Shown: positions 22,880-35,100 of the stretch, piece after piece | Numbering within the stretch: position 1 is the stretch's first letter | Layout: each line of letters begins with the position of its first letter | Assembly (NCBI GenBank): GCA_029255685.2 | Contig: CM055311.2 | Coordinates: 9,607,031 to 9,671,030 of the forward strand | Reading direction: 5' to 3' | DNA: 64,000 bases | DNA from: Silene conica | Taxonomy: Eukaryota; Streptophyta; Magnoliopsida; Caryophyllales; Caryophyllaceae | Program-made: the position numbers and the translations under genes | The notes under the pieces: model-generated | Told to the model about the DNA's origin: nothing | The model's input: only the letters and a program-made list of their open reading frames with translations | The model's database searches: none

Positions 22880-24774
22880 TGATGCGGGAGCATGGGCTAA
22901 AAGAAAGGGTCGTGACCCACGATCTAAAAGGGAGCTAAAAATGTTCGAGTTGGGTTCGATACGGATATTCAAGTTAGCTTGGGAAGGCGTGTTGAAGGAG
23001 CAAGGGAAGCTTCGTGGGTAGGTGTACCAACCGTCCACCCTAGACGTGTGATGGGCCACACGTTTTTCTAGTCTTAATATTGTTAGTAGGATTATTTTAG
23101 TCTTAATTATTTTGGGTTATTTAGGTTTATTAAGTTTGTTACAAATTTGTTAGTTATATTAAGTTTGTTACAAAATTTAGTAAAGGTTGTTGGGAGTTTG
23201 TTATTAGGTTGTTAGGAGTTAGTTACAACCTAATCTTTTCTTTTCTTTTTATTATTTTATCTTTTATTTAAATAAGGATTATTTTAATCCATTAGGATAG
23301 AAGTAAGGTTTCTACTTTGAGGAGGAATACACGTTTGAGACGTGTAATGGCCGAGTATTCTACTCGTGTTGTGCTTTCCTATTTGTGTGACGGATGACCT
23401 TACTATAAATAGGCATCATTAGTTTATGTTTTAGGTATCTTGAATTATTATTATTGAGTGCAAACTTAAAAACCAAAGTATTTGTGTGAGCTTTAAAATT
23501 TGGGACGTGCTAAATCCCGCACAACATTTTACTTAATCCCGCACAATTTTCACTCTTATTCCGAACATGCCCTTTTCATTTTTCACCTCCAACTGTGAAA
23601 TAAGAGAGAGAAACAAGAAGAATAAAAACCCTAAATCAATTTCATTGGCACCGCACCTCCCACCATATCCATTGCTCCGACAGTAACCTCTCTACACCCC
23701 ATCCCCGCGCCAATCTGTAACGGCGCCGACACTTCCCCTCTTATCTCATCAACTTTATTTATGTTACTCCAGCGAGAACATTTCTTGAGCATTTCTCGGG
23801 TCAGTATGACATCACTTTCCGGTAATAATTCCGTCAAGTTGCCGCATGATTTGGAAACGACTAAGCATGGAAGATGAATGTTTATTTGAGAGAACTTAAT
23901 CTGGTAGAAGAAGGCATCCTCAAAACTAAGCATGAAAGCATCCTTACCAGTAAGTTCCTTATTATACCAGAAGAAGGCTAATTAACTTTGAGATCTTGCT
24001 TGAGTCAGGGGTGTAAGGCATCCACTAATTCTTGGGCCATATTAGGAGAAAGGTTGGGCAGTAATTTTAATACAGTTAAAGGCAAATCTTGCTCATCGAA
24101 AGGCAAATCTTGCTCATGGGGACATATTCAACCAAAACGAAGATAAAACGACGAGGTTACATTTGATACGTGCGAATTACGATACACAATTTTCAAACAA
24201 ATAAGAGATCGATTAGGTTTAGGGTGAGAAAAGTCTTTTTAATTTTTTAAAATTTTTTTGGTTAAGGGCAATTATGGAAATTTAGTATAAAATTGTGTTG
24301 GATTAAGCAAATTAGTGTGCGGGATTTAGCAATTACGTAAAATTATTGATTGTGTATCTTAGTGAGCTTAGTCTTTAGGTTTAATCGTGGATTCGATTAA
24401 TTGCAGAATAATCAAACTTTCTTGGATTGGAGAGCAAGGTTATTATCTATTCTTCTACAAATCATTCACCATACATTCAAAACATCGTTCCTTCAATCTT
24501 TCATCAATCATCTCTGTTCACAACTTGTTTCGTGTGTCGTTCATCACCACCATCACCAATACACCATCGTACACCACTGTGAGTCACCACCATCACCGTT
24601 CGTCTACATCACCGTCGATCATCACCATCATCGTTGATCACCATCATTCATTATTCGTTGTTTACGTTATTTTTATTGTTCTAATTCGTGATATTTCACA
24701 TAGTTTATTATTCCGCTGTAACATTCGTATTTTTGTTGATCGTCTTATTTGATTATCACCAACGATACGCATCA
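22880..24774 (+). repeat. 3' LTR of the CRM-like Gypsy element, enlarged by an insertion
   Basis: Homologous to 19873-20923 at both ends but 844 bp longer, because of the inverted-repeat element at 23501-24337. It begins after the purine-rich tract AAAAACAAAGAGAGTA. Confidence 0.85.
23501..24337. mobile_element. TIR element in the 3' LTR, MULE- or hAT-like, possibly carrying a gene piece
   Basis: Absent from the sister LTR, so clearly an insert. Its ends share the inverted 16-mer TGCTAAATCCCGCACA (left at 23508, right inverted at about 24317-24332) followed by TTAATCC-like sequence. The flanks share TAAAATT, so the TSD is about 7-9 bp, fitting hAT (8) or Mutator-like (9) elements. The interior is less AT-rich than the ends, with a plant 5'-UTR-like AAAAACCCTAAATC at about 23624 and a 100-residue minus-strand frame (23631-23933, with LPESDVILTREMLKK) that I do not recognise. 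A captured host fragment is possible. Confidence 0.7.
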
Positions 24775-26058
24775 AAACTAGGCTTCAAGTTTTTTTGGGC
24801 CTAAAAAATGTTTTTATACAGTATAAACAAAATAAAACTTATAGTTATATCAATACACAAAGGCTAATGTAGTGGTACCAAATTTGCCAAGGCCGGGCTT
24901 GACTCCCACTCTAATAATTTTCTTAACTTTGCTTTTATTTTAAATGTTTTCAACATAATTTAAGGGCCTCTATTTTATTGTTGCACGGGCCTTCAAATTA
25001 TTTGAAACGCCCTTACATTTCCCTATTATCCTTTTATATGATTTTACGCAATTATTTTTAACGGTTAATTCTTATAACTTAAAAATTAAAGTATGTGAAA
25101 TATAAGATAATACATAAAATAAGACATGAGATTTGGAGTCCTCGAATGATGAAGACCGTGAATTATATTAGTTGTTTATGTTGGTGGATTAATTGGTCTC
25201 CCCCATAATTCGGGTACTTTATTTAGCTCTTTACGATCCTCAAATTAATAATTGTGTGTGTTGAATTTAATGAGATTAAATTTCTGACAAAGAAATAAGA
25301 CGCCGAACGTGAATTCCATTAATAGTAGTGTAAGTAGGAAAAACAACCTTTGATGTCAAGTATGTCCTATAATTATCATACTGTACATCAGACACCTACT
25401 TGTTAACACAATCCTATGGTATACACAATATACAGATAATAAATTATTAAATAAATATACATTTATCTTTTTTTTATTCACCTATATTTTCATTTAAGAC
25501 GAAATCTGTTTAAGTTTAAAACGGACTAAATATTAACGCATTTATATAGATAAGACTAATATCATATTATTTTATAGGCAGTTTACTTTATTTTATTTAA
25601 CATATTTAATTATTTAAAGTTTAAAACAAATATATCAGTCTTAAAATAGACGAGTTATTTGTATAAAGGCAATAATAGACAATCTACTCATTAGTTGATC
25701 ACAGTCAGTCATGCGCAGCCGGCCCATACTAGACAGGCAAAGGTGCACGCAAAAGCTGTGACTTTGAAAGTTACTTGTGTCACTCACGGTTGCCATTTCA
25801 TGCATGCCGTCCTGGACTCTAAATTGGCGCGATGTAGATTTACATATCAACAAGTCCCTCTTATGATAGCTATATCGTCACAAGTTTGCAGTGAGTCAAA
25901 TCTATCTATTATACAGTTTTCTACTACTAGGTACCTTATTTTTGTCCTATGTCACCCACTGACCCACATGAGTATTATTTAACCTATCGGAACCTTGTGA
26001 CGGACATATCCGTTACAAATAAGAATTTGGGTTTACATATTAACTTCCATGCCTAATA
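24775..26058. other. Intergenic, mostly AT-rich, no gene seen
   Basis: No coding region I can support; the 95-codon frame at 25695-25982 has no recognisable content. Near 25995-26025 lies the palindrome GTGACGGACATATCCGTTAC followed by AAATAAGAATTTG, a half of the GTGACGG inverted-repeat family seen again at 38500-39700. Confidence 0.5.
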
Positions 26059-26150
26059 TTTCCTCCGTTTTTAATGATGTTCTCATATGTTAAACATATG
26101 TGAGGAGTATTTTACTAGAATGAAAAACATTATTAAAAAAATGGAGGAAG
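26059..26150. mobile_element. Stowaway-like MITE (Tc1/mariner type)
   Basis: 92 bp with inverted ends TTTCCTCCGTTTTTAAT and ATTAAAAAAATGGAGGAAG, flanked by TA on both sides, the Tc1/mariner target duplication. It lies about 1.1 kb upstream of the ABA receptor gene. Confidence 0.75.
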
Positions 26151-26375
26151 TACAACATGACAACTAATCCGTTTTGTTTGATTTGACCAAATTCAAATCA
26201 ATGCGGATCTAATTATTCTGTAAAATTAGAGTATTAGTTAATAGCTTGAAATACTTGAAACAATTTAAAATGGCGATTTAACGAGTTAGAAACGTTTGAT
26301 GATCTTACGAAAATAAAGCTAATTCGAATGAACTGATGAACACCAAATGCTTCTTTTTGTGGAATTCGAAAGTTA

Positions 26376-26718
26376 GGCCCTGTTTGGCAAACGGTAGGAG
26401 CAAATTCATAATAACAGATAACGTTAACAGAATGATTTTAATAGCAGGGTTGACTATCAAATCAAATTAGTAGATTAAAAAATGGTGTTTGGTAATTAGC
26501 AGATTATAGGATATTTAGAATGATTTTATTAATAAATTTAATATGCTAATACAATATGCTGCTAATAGCAGCATATTCAAAAATAGTAGATTCCGGCCAA
26601 TATGCTATCAGAACACGCCGTTTACCAAACACATGAAAATGGTATATTGATAAGTCAACCTACTAATTAAGCCGAAATCTACTAATTTCACTTAATATAT
26701 TGTTTACTAAACAGAACC
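26376..26718. mobile_element. Tourist-like MITE (PIF/Harbinger type), complete
   Basis: 343 bp with ends GGCCCTGTTTGGCAAAC and GTTTACTAAACAGAACC, flanked by TTA on both sides (26373-26375 and 26719-26721). No coding capacity. It lies about 560 bp upstream of the ABA receptor start codon, within the probable promoter region. Confidence 0.85.
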
Positions 26719-27280
26719 TTAGTTTCTTGTTTGAAATATAAGATTTTAATTATTGGGACACACGATATATATATTGAATATGCTCTTTGATCTAGACAAA
26801 AGAAATTGTTAAGAGATATGTAGGTTAGAACCTAAAAGTCAATATGAATAAGTATGAACATTAGAAAATAATGATTTTATGCATATAAGTTACTATTATT
26901 ATTATTATATAATACCTTTTATATCTCGGTTATTTATTTACCTATTTCATTTTAAGATGCCTCATTTATTTATTTATCTGTATATATTATAAAGTTTTCA
27001 AGTACTATTGTCGACTAGTTATCTATTAATCACAAATTCAAAGTTATAAATGGCTCTCTCTTACAGTAAAAGTAAATAAATAACAAGTTACATAAATTGA
27101 AGCTAATTAGATAGTTGAATTAAATAAGAAATGATAAATAATGTTACATATTTGGACAATGAAAAATAGTGTTACATTTTTGGGTAGTCATGAATCTCAT
27201 GACCATATAAAGTCATAAACACTCGTTATAAATCCTTATCATCCTTTCCCCACATAAACACTCCTCTCAACTCTCTAGTA
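26719..27280 (+). promoter_or_regulatory. Upstream region of the ABA receptor gene with TATA boxes
   Basis: AT-rich upstream sequence free of recognisable transposons. Two TATA-like motifs lie close to the gene: ATATAAAG at 27205-27212 and TATAAAT at 27227-27233, 75 and 54 bp before the start codon, giving a short 5' UTR of about 20-45 nt. The sequence just before the ATG is pyrimidine-rich (CTCCTCTCAACTCTCTAG), common in plant leaders. I see no clear ABRE (ACGTG) core nearby. Confidence 0.5.
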
Positions 27281-27988
27281 ATGGAGCAACTACCACAGCA
27301 GCAACAACAACAATCAACCCAAAACGACAACGTTCCCATGGAAGATCCCAAACTCGAACCCGAACTCGATCCGGAAACGACCACAACATCCCACCATTCA
27401 AACACCCCACCAGGGCTAACCCCTTCCGAGTTCGCCGAGTTAATCCCTTACGTCACCGAGTTCCACACCTACCGAGTCCAACCCCGACACCAATGCTCAT
27501 CCCTACTCGCCCAAAAAATCCACGCTCCACGCGCCATCGTCTGGTCAATCCTACGCGCTTTCGACAAACCTCAAATTTACAAACACTTTATAAAATCATG
27601 CACCGTAAGCCCAAACTTCAAACTCGCGGTGGGCTCCACGCGCGACGTACACGTGATCTCGGGTCTCCCAGCCGCGACAAGCACTGAACGTCTTGATATG
27701 CTAGACGACAACCGCTGCGTTACGGGGTTCACGATCATTGGTGGAGAGCATAGGTTGAGGAATTACCACTCCGTGACTACCTTACACACACTCCCTGGTG
27801 CGCGTGAGGGTGATGAGTGGACAGTTGTCTTAGAATCATATGTGGTGAATGTGCCAGAGGGGAATACGGTGGATGACACGCGCTTATTTGCCGATACAGT
27901 TGTGAAGTTGAACCTTCAGAAGTTGGGTTCTGTGGCGGTGGGGTTGGCGCGTGAGGCTGCTGCTAATGGAAATGCGAGTAGGAGTTGA
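27281..27988 (+). CDS. PYL1: PYR/PYL/RCAR abscisic acid receptor, PYL1-like
   Basis: Cytosolic and nuclear ABA receptor of 235 residues (START/Bet v 1 fold). When ABA binds, it inhibits clade A PP2C phosphatases and so releases SnRK2 kinases. The ORF is intronless, as is usual for this family. Residues 1-45 are a low-complexity tail (Gln run, then acidic and Thr/Ser-rich); the START domain follows at about 46-225. Seen in the sequence: ABA-carboxylate lysine K101 in YKHFIK; gate S127-G-L-P-A131; E136; latch H157-R-L159; Y162 and S164; E185 in VLESYVV; N211 in VKLNLQK. All pocket residues known from PYR1/PYL1 are kept. The HFIKSC and GGEHRLRNY segments and the overall match place it in the dimeric PYR1/PYL1 clade. 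The first ATG is chosen because it follows closely spaced TATA motifs. It is the only intact host gene seen, and transposons lie on both sides. The symbol denotes clade, not proven orthology. Confidence 0.95.
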   Translation: MEQLPQQQQQQSTQNDNVPMEDPKLEPELDPETTTTSHHSNTPPGLTPSEFAELIPYVTEFHTYRVQPRHQCSSLLAQKIHAPRAIVWSILRAFDKPQIYKHFIKSCTVSPNFKLAVGSTRDVHVISGLPAATSTERLDMLDDNRCVTGFTIIGGEHRLRNYHSVTTLHTLPGAREGDEWTVVLESYVVNVPEGNTVDDTRLFADTVVKLNLQKLGSVAVGLAREAAANGNASRS

Positions 27989-28688
27989 GAGTAGGTCAGG
28001 TAGTGGGACCCATGCAAAGGTGGTATTATGGGAAGGAATCTCGAATCTGGATCTAAAACGTAAAGGACAATTTCCTCTTTTGTTTTATTAATTTCTTTTT
28101 ATTTAATCTTTTTACTGCCGTCTTTTTCTTTTTTTGGATTTTTCTCCTTTATGATTTTTCTGTAATTTTCTTTTTTTTTCTGTTGTTTGGTATGATGGTA
28201 ACTAATTTATATTCTTGTGGCTTGAATTTCTTCCCATTGCTATGTTAATTTTTAATGCGATGAAATTTGACATAAAATAACTCGTGATTATTACATAAAA
28301 TTATTTTCGTGCATTGTAGAGATGAGTTATTTTACTTCAAATAATACATCTATTAATATTACGAGTAATTGTTTAGCAAATCCAAATATTGTAAAGTGTA
28401 GAACGGTTAGAAGATCTAAGTCTATAATCTATGTAAACAAATAGTATTTCAATGCTTCGTCTCCTAATTAAGTTATGTCGAGATCTATGGAGATATATTA
28501 TTATATTTGTTTTGTTTAAGGATTTTGAGGAATGTGACCATTTGTTTCCATGACCCTGCTATTCTATTCTATTCACATTCACATCACATCACGCTCTTAA
28601 CAAAATAAACTTAGACCCATTATTTTGAGTATTCATTACTTAATTTATGCTTCTGGGTCTCTCAAATAGTTGCACTTCCAAATCCTTA
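27989..28688 (+). other. 3' UTR and downstream region of the ABA receptor gene
   Basis: T-rich sequence typical of plant 3' UTRs (runs of TTTTATT and TTTCTTTTT at 28075-28190), with TGTAATTTTC and TTTAATGCG motifs, then AT-rich intergenic DNA. No gene is seen. A (CATCA)n-like short repeat lies near 28570-28590. Confidence 0.5.
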
Positions 28689-28696
28689 TAATCTAC

Positions 28697-29281
28697 TAGG
28701 ATGTCATTGGGGCGGGTACAAGTGGATACCGCCCCGCACCCGCCCCAGTTGGGGCGGGGATGGGTATAGGTTTGGCGGGTGGTGGGGCGGGGACGGGTAC
28801 GAAAATTGTACCCGCCATGGGTGGTGGGGCGGGGATGGTTTTTGCGTGATACCCATTTCATACCCGCCTACCCGCCAAATATTACAAAAATTAATATCAT
28901 TATTACGATAATTTGACAAATATTATTTTGTTATAATTAAGACGTAATGTTAAAAATAGCTATTTTATAAAGGATTTTACCAACCTCTTTAATAAATAAC
29001 TAAAATTATATAAACAAATTCCTAAAAATTGAAATTAATAGTGATTAAACTAACTTGTACGGAAAAAAATCGGAAAAATTTATGTCATAGCGGGTTAATG
29101 TGTAGGTGGGGCGGGAATGGTTTTGGAAACTTGTACCCGCCATGGGTGGTGGGGCGGGGATGGTTTTGAAAACTTGTACCCGCCATGGGTGGTGGGGCGG
29201 GGATGGGTACGAGATTTTCTTGATGGTACGGGTACGGGGAAGCCTATATCCAGCACCGCCCCGCCCCCAATGACATCCCTA
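28697..29281. mobile_element. hAT-type MITE, GC-rich GGGCGGG family, complete
   Basis: 585 bp with inverted ends TAGGATGTCATTGGGG and CCCCAATGACATCCCTA. Both flanks are TAATCTAC (28689-28696 and 29282-29289), the 8-bp TSD of hAT elements. The outer parts are built from GGCGGGGATGG, GGGTGGTGGGGCGGGG and ACCCGCC repeats; the centre is AT-rich. No coding capacity. About 700 bp downstream of the ABA receptor gene. Confidence 0.9.
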
Positions 29282-29289
29282 TAATCTAC

Positions 29290-32064
29290 CTATGCTTAAA
29301 CCTCCAATTGGCAAGACATCTCAGCGTATATGTTTTGACTATTCTTATTTACTTAAATAAGTTCTTATTTTTACGTCGAGGGGTTAAATCTCCCGAGTCC
29401 ATGCATTTCCGCACCACCACATGGATCATGTAAGTCACCTCTTCGGGGGCTAGCTGCAGTAGTCAAGTGGTGATCGTCCCAATTGGTAGTATAACCTGAG
29501 AATAGCTTGATAGTTTTGCCCACATGGACCATGTGAGCCATGTGGACCCTCAACTCCTGTATTTCTGCAAGCTTCAAGGTTTAACACAGTTATCACTGCA
29601 CTAATACCACTTTGTTTTTACTCAAATAAGTTACCTGAAATAAAATGTAACGTAAAATAGCATTTGAAATTTCAGATATCTGATCCTAGACTTTAGTCTC
29701 TTTTTACCCCTTCTTTGTAATATATGAAATAATTATTACATCCTCTTATGTTATTTTACCAAATAAGCTAACTTTCAGTTAGTTTGTCAAACATTTTCTA
29801 TATAATCAGCCACTTTATCGGTATCTAATTTTCAACTACTTTATCAGCTTTTTTCAGGTTTCAGTTAGTTTTTTAATTTTAAGTTACTTGTTCAGGTTTT
29901 AGACACCTCTTTGGCTCGTTTTGCCAACCATAAGTATTCAATAATAGTTTTAAGAAACCCTAATATACTAGTGATCTAAATTAATACGGAGTACTGTAGA
30001 GAAAACTAGAGTACATACGACATAGTCAAATATCTAATGCTTGTTTTATGTGCGATAATCAATCCTTTTTATTCACAATTTTGCGAATATTTGAATGTCA
30101 AACGACATACATACTACTCATTTAGTCATTTCTATAAGAAAGAAGGTAAAATATATTACCCGTTTTGGTCAAATGTTTGCTGAGAGAATACAGTCAAGCG
30201 ACTCATTTTTATCACGTTGTATAAATGAATAAAAGATTACTTTTTTCAATATATTTTTTTTGTAAAAGAAATTATCATTTAATTTCAGTAGAAAAGAAGT
30301 TTCAGATTTACAAGAATATCCAATAGATAGATCACAAGAGTGAGAACTCTATCAACGAAAATTATCAAGCATCTTTTGAGAATGAGGATGCTTTGATAGC
30401 ATTAGCATCGGAGCTACAATAATAAATTTGATGTATTAAGTAAATTAAAGTACAAGTAGGAAGATGTTTTTCACTCAAAGTTCTAGTATTTCTTAGACCA
30501 TATTCGATAAAACACAGTTACCATAACTGTTTTAAGCCACTCTAATTATCAATTAATTTTTTTCATATGTACAAATTTTTTTTTATGTTGATAATAATAA
30601 ATAATTTGATATAAAATGCCACATAAACACTCTTTAATTTTCTATAAATATGTCTAAGTAGATTCTATCTTGATTCTTGGAAGTGTAGGACTAGTTATTT
30701 TAGAATTTTAAGAAAATGAAAAACAATATTTTTATCCAATAGTGGACTAGTTTTTTTAGTAATTCAAGGCAAAAAACACATGAACAATGGGAACTATTCA
30801 CTTAATATGGGGATAGTTTATTTAAATTTTTTATTATTTGAACCCTTCACATCTATCAAAAGGCAAAGACTTTTGTTGGCTCCATATTAAATTCCTTAAG
30901 GTAGTGCAGCAAAAAGTTTAATTTTGGTGGACTTAACATTGTCCTTTTTTGTTCTTTTGATCCCAATTGGTGAGTTGGGAAGACCCATGTTCATAATAGC
31001 TAGCCATGGTTGTTAATGAGACAATGAGATGACGAGATTGGGATGGTTGATAATGAGATGTGATATGGTGAAAAGAGATCTTGTTCTCCTTTTGAAACAA
31101 ATTGAACTTTGTAATGATGAAATGATTAGAAGTTTATTTCGGAGAGTTTGGTTTTCATTGGATCAGACAAATATATTCATTTTAAAATTAAAATTTGAAA
31201 TGAATATTTCGGTTCTATTTTTTTTAAAGTGAAATTGGTAGAGTTAAATTGAACTGAACTTAATTTAATGAAACTTAACTGAACTAAACTAAACCAAGTA
31301 ATTAACTTAATTGTGAAGAGAAGAGTTGAATTTGAATCAAACTGAACTTAATAAAGCTAAAGCGAAGTGAAATGAGCTGAAATTAAACCCAGAAGAACAT
31401 GATCTTACTTGTATAAATGAGACAAACTTTTTGTTAGTCTCAAACTCTCAATGCATTGTTCTGTTTTTGTCTTATTTATTTTATTTGACTCGTTTTTAAT
31501 TTAAAATCGATTATTTATGTCTTAAAGAAGAATTTGTGTTTATAGACCAGTGAATTACTCAATATTTCCAGTAATTGATAACATAGTGTTATATAGTTCT
31601 TTCAAACTAAATGTAATACTACTCCTTCTATCAGTTATTTGTTTGCCTATTTTACTTTCACACTTTCTGCTTAATTGTTTATCTTTTTAAATTTTTAAAT
31701 ACTTTTAATATGTAATTTCATCCACTTATATTTTGATTTACCGGTAATCTAAATACAACTATAACAAAAAGTCTTGCTTGTGACGGGCTGAAGCGGATAC
31801 TAATCCTCTCATAACAAGGCAAGTTGGATGACAAGTGACAAAAAATAGAATATTTCATGGATCGTGCCACTTGAATTACGTAAGAAAGATATTATCCATT
31901 TTCAACTTGTTACCATTATTAAAAATCCAAATGAATAGAATAATGGTCAATTTTATGATGCTGAATTTATCTTTGACTTGTTTGGTGGATTAATAATGAG
32001 TAGTTTAGCAGCTATTGTTATAATTAGGGTAATAATTGGTTCTCCATCACTTAGAAAAACACTA
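29290..32064. other. Intergenic, AT-rich, no gene seen
   Basis: Mostly 70% or more A+T by eye. A less AT-rich island at 29375-29580 (GGGGTTAAATCTCCCGAGTCC, GCCCACATGGACCATGTGAG) has a 68-codon minus-strand frame that does not resemble a known protein and could be an old SINE-like remnant. At 31768-31785, CTTGCTTGTGACGGGCTG resembles one end of the GTGACGG inverted-repeat family. Nothing else is supportable. Confidence 0.5.
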
Positions 32065-32110
32065 AATTTTAGATTGGTTTTTTTTTTTGAAGGAAAACGG
32101 GATCAAACTA

Positions 32111-35100
32111 TTATAAAATGTCGAGCCCCGCCAACTCAATGACGGAACTCGGAAAATCAGAGACAATCATACATTCCTCATCGATGTTAGAGCATAACCT
32201 AGCAATCGAATGAGCAACCGTATTTCCTACTCGTTTAACATGATACACACCTCTAAAATCGAACAAAGAAAACAACGATCGGACCTCATTCACGCAGAGA
32301 CCCATAACACTCCTAAGTTCCCTTCGCAAGGACACTGCACGAACAACATTCAGAGAGTCCGACTCCATGACGACCCTTCGTAGCCCCGCTCTTGCCGCCA
32401 TTTCCAGCCCGAATTTCATAGCCTTAGCTTCAGCCACATCGACAGCCCAACTCGCACAACAACGTTTGCTAGCAACAAGCACCACCTCCCCTCTAAAATT
32501 ACGCCCAACGACTCCTAGCCCCACCTCGCCTTCTGAAAAAATCGCAGCATCAGTGTTTAGTTTAGTGACACCCTCCTCCGGAGCAGCCCACGCCCTTACT
32601 CCCGCTAGATTACCATTGTCAGCCCCCTGATGAATCCCTTCCTTTTCTTGTAACAATTGGTAGTCTCCCACCATTTTCAACAGTCCCATAACCGTGACGT
32701 CTGGGCTGCGAGGCGCTTCTTCGAACAGGTTGTTATTTCGAACCGTCCACATTGCCCAAATCAGAGCTACAAAACGTGGAATGTCGCACTTGTCCATTAA
32801 CCCAATAGCGTCCCTAAACCAGCTCACGAAAGACGGGGCAGCTACACCACTAAGCACCCCCTCCCAGCCACTCGCCTCCCAAAAACTCCGGGTCCTCGAG
32901 CACCCATAAACAGCGTGAAAAACAGTCTCTGTATCCGCCTCACACCTGGTACAAACAGCATCATCACAACAGTGTCTACGGAATAAATTCTCCTTCACAG
33001 CTAGCATACCGGTGCACGCCCGCCATAGAAAATGGGTGAGCTTAGGTGGTACGCATAAACCCCAGATGAAGCGCCATAAATTCGATTCGACACCGTGTAC
33101 CATGGACCTCTGTTCCACACCACACCCCTCCCTGCCAACCCAATACCCAGTTTTGACAGAATATTCGCCGTCTTTCGTCGGCCACCAAAAGAGCTGGTCC
33201 GAACTCGAATTAGCACAAACCGGAATGCGAGTGATCTGTTTCACTTCGTCGGGAAGGAACAGGGCGTGAAGAGTATCCATCTGCCATTCGCCCTTCTCCG
33301 CATTAATGAGCTCATTGACACGCATATCGGGGTTAGCTTCCAAGTTCAGGGACGGTGTTTTACCACCTTTATCGCTGGGTATCCACCGGTGCTCCCAAAC
33401 CTTGATCGTCTTTCCATCCCCCACCCTCCAACATAGTCCTTCAAGAAGCAAGGCTTTCGCTCCCCACAAACTCCGCCACGCGAAACTCGGGTCATGCCCC
33501 CGAAAAGAATCCAAAACCGACGAGTGTTTAAAATACCGGGCCTTCAAAACACGACAAACCAGGGACCCCGGGTTCGTTTCCAGCCGCCATAATTGTTTTG
33601 CAAGAAGCGCCTGATTGAAAACCTTTAAGTCTCTAAACCCCATGCCGCCATTCTGTTTCGTGTTACAAAGTTTATCCCATCTCCACCAGTGGATTTTTCT
33701 TTTATTTTCCGACGACCCCCACCAAAACCGAGCAATAAGAGCATGCATCTCATCAAGTAGTCCCTCCGGTATAGCAAATAAACTCATCATGTACGTCGGT
33801 ATAGCTTGAACAACGGCTTTTATAAGAACTTCCTTCCCCGGCATCGAAAGCAACTTTTCCTTCCATCCTTGGACTTTTTTCCACATCCTTTCTTTGAGAT
33901 TTGCAAAAATAGTCTTCTTCGATTTTCCAATGATGGTCGGGAGCCCTAGATATTTCTCATGTCTCTCAACCTCACGAACACCCAGCGCTTCAATCAAGTC
34001 TTCTCTCGCACTAGTAGGCACCTTTTTGCTAAACACTACTTCCGACTTGGAATGATTAATTTTCTGCCCGGATGCTCTTTCGTAATTACTGATAATTTCA
34101 GCTATAGTCGAGCATTCCCGTACATTAGCTCTAGCAAAAAGGATACTATCGTCTGCAAAGAAAAGATGCGATATCCGCGGGGCCCCGCGACACACCTGAA
34201 CACCATGAAGCTTCCCCCTATCCACCGCTTCCTTTAGCATGTAAGAGAAAGCATCAGCACAGAAAAGAAACAAGTAGGGAGATATAGGATCACCTTGACG
34301 GAGACCCCGATTAGGCCGGCACCGAGCCAGAAGCTTTTCCATTAATCAACACCGCATGAGACACAGTAGAGACACAGGTCATAATCTTATTTCTCCACCC
34401 CGAAGAGAAGCCCATTTTCCGCATCACCTCATCCAGAAAAATCCACTCAACTCTATCATAGGCCTTACTCATATCAAGTTTGAGCGCCATGTTCCCACAC
34501 CGGCCATCCCCTCCCCTCTTCATAGCATGGAACAACTCGAAAGCAATAAGGGCGTTATCAGTGATTAAACGCCCCGGGGTAAAAGCACTTTGGTTCTCGG
34601 AAATAATTTCATTAAGGAAAGGTTTCAGACGGTTGGCTAAAACCTTAGAAATAATTTTATAGAGCACGTTACATAAACTTATAGGGCGGAACTCGGTGAG
34701 CTTCCGGGGCGACTGACACTTCGGAATTAAAACGACATTAGTCATATTAATTTCCTCAATCCTCTCATGACCATCCCACCATCGTCGAACAAAATTGCAT
34801 ATATCGCTACCCACAATGTGCCAATACTTTTGATAAAAGAGAGCATGCATACCGTCAGGACCGGGGGCTTTGTTTGGGTGCATACCGAAAAGCGCATCCT
34901 TGACTTCGTCATTCGAAACAGGCTGGTCAAACAATAAATTCGCAGCTTCTGGGACCGCCGCTGGTATACAATCAATGACATTTTCAAAATGGGACGACCC
35001 ACTTGTTGAGAACAAATCACCAAAGTACCTTTCAAATATACCGCAAACCTCCTGCTCATTCGAAACCCACTCGCCTCTTTCGTTCTCAATGCCCTCAATA

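Larger units (their letters stand above)
19873..24774 (+). mobile_element. Ty3/Gypsy element with gag and protease but no recognisable pol, possibly CRM-like
   Basis: Two direct LTRs (19873-20923 and 22880-24774) share sequence from TGATG(A/C)GGGAGCATGGG to AACGATACGCATCA. Flanks are AAACC on the left and AAACT on the right, a near-perfect 5-bp TSD. A tRNA-Met primer site follows the first LTR and a purine-rich tract precedes the second. Inside are gag (from 20992) and an aspartic protease, but I see no reverse transcriptase, RNase H or integrase in the 1.96-kb interior. By eye about 32 differences separate the shared 1.05 kb of the LTRs (about 3%), pointing to an insertion of the order of 1-2 million years at usual plant rates. 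The open frame at the end runs on into the 3' LTR, as in CRM chromoviruses. It is broken by several interruptions. Confidence 0.85.

Noticed and set aside
25695-25982. 95-codon plus-strand frame upstream of the ABA receptor
   Set aside because: No recognisable motif, low-complexity flanks and an overlapping antisense frame; likely chance.
29375-29580. Possible SINE or short gene in the less AT-rich island
   Set aside because: B-box-like GGTTAAATCTCCC is not paired with a correctly placed A box; no poly(A) end or TSD seen.
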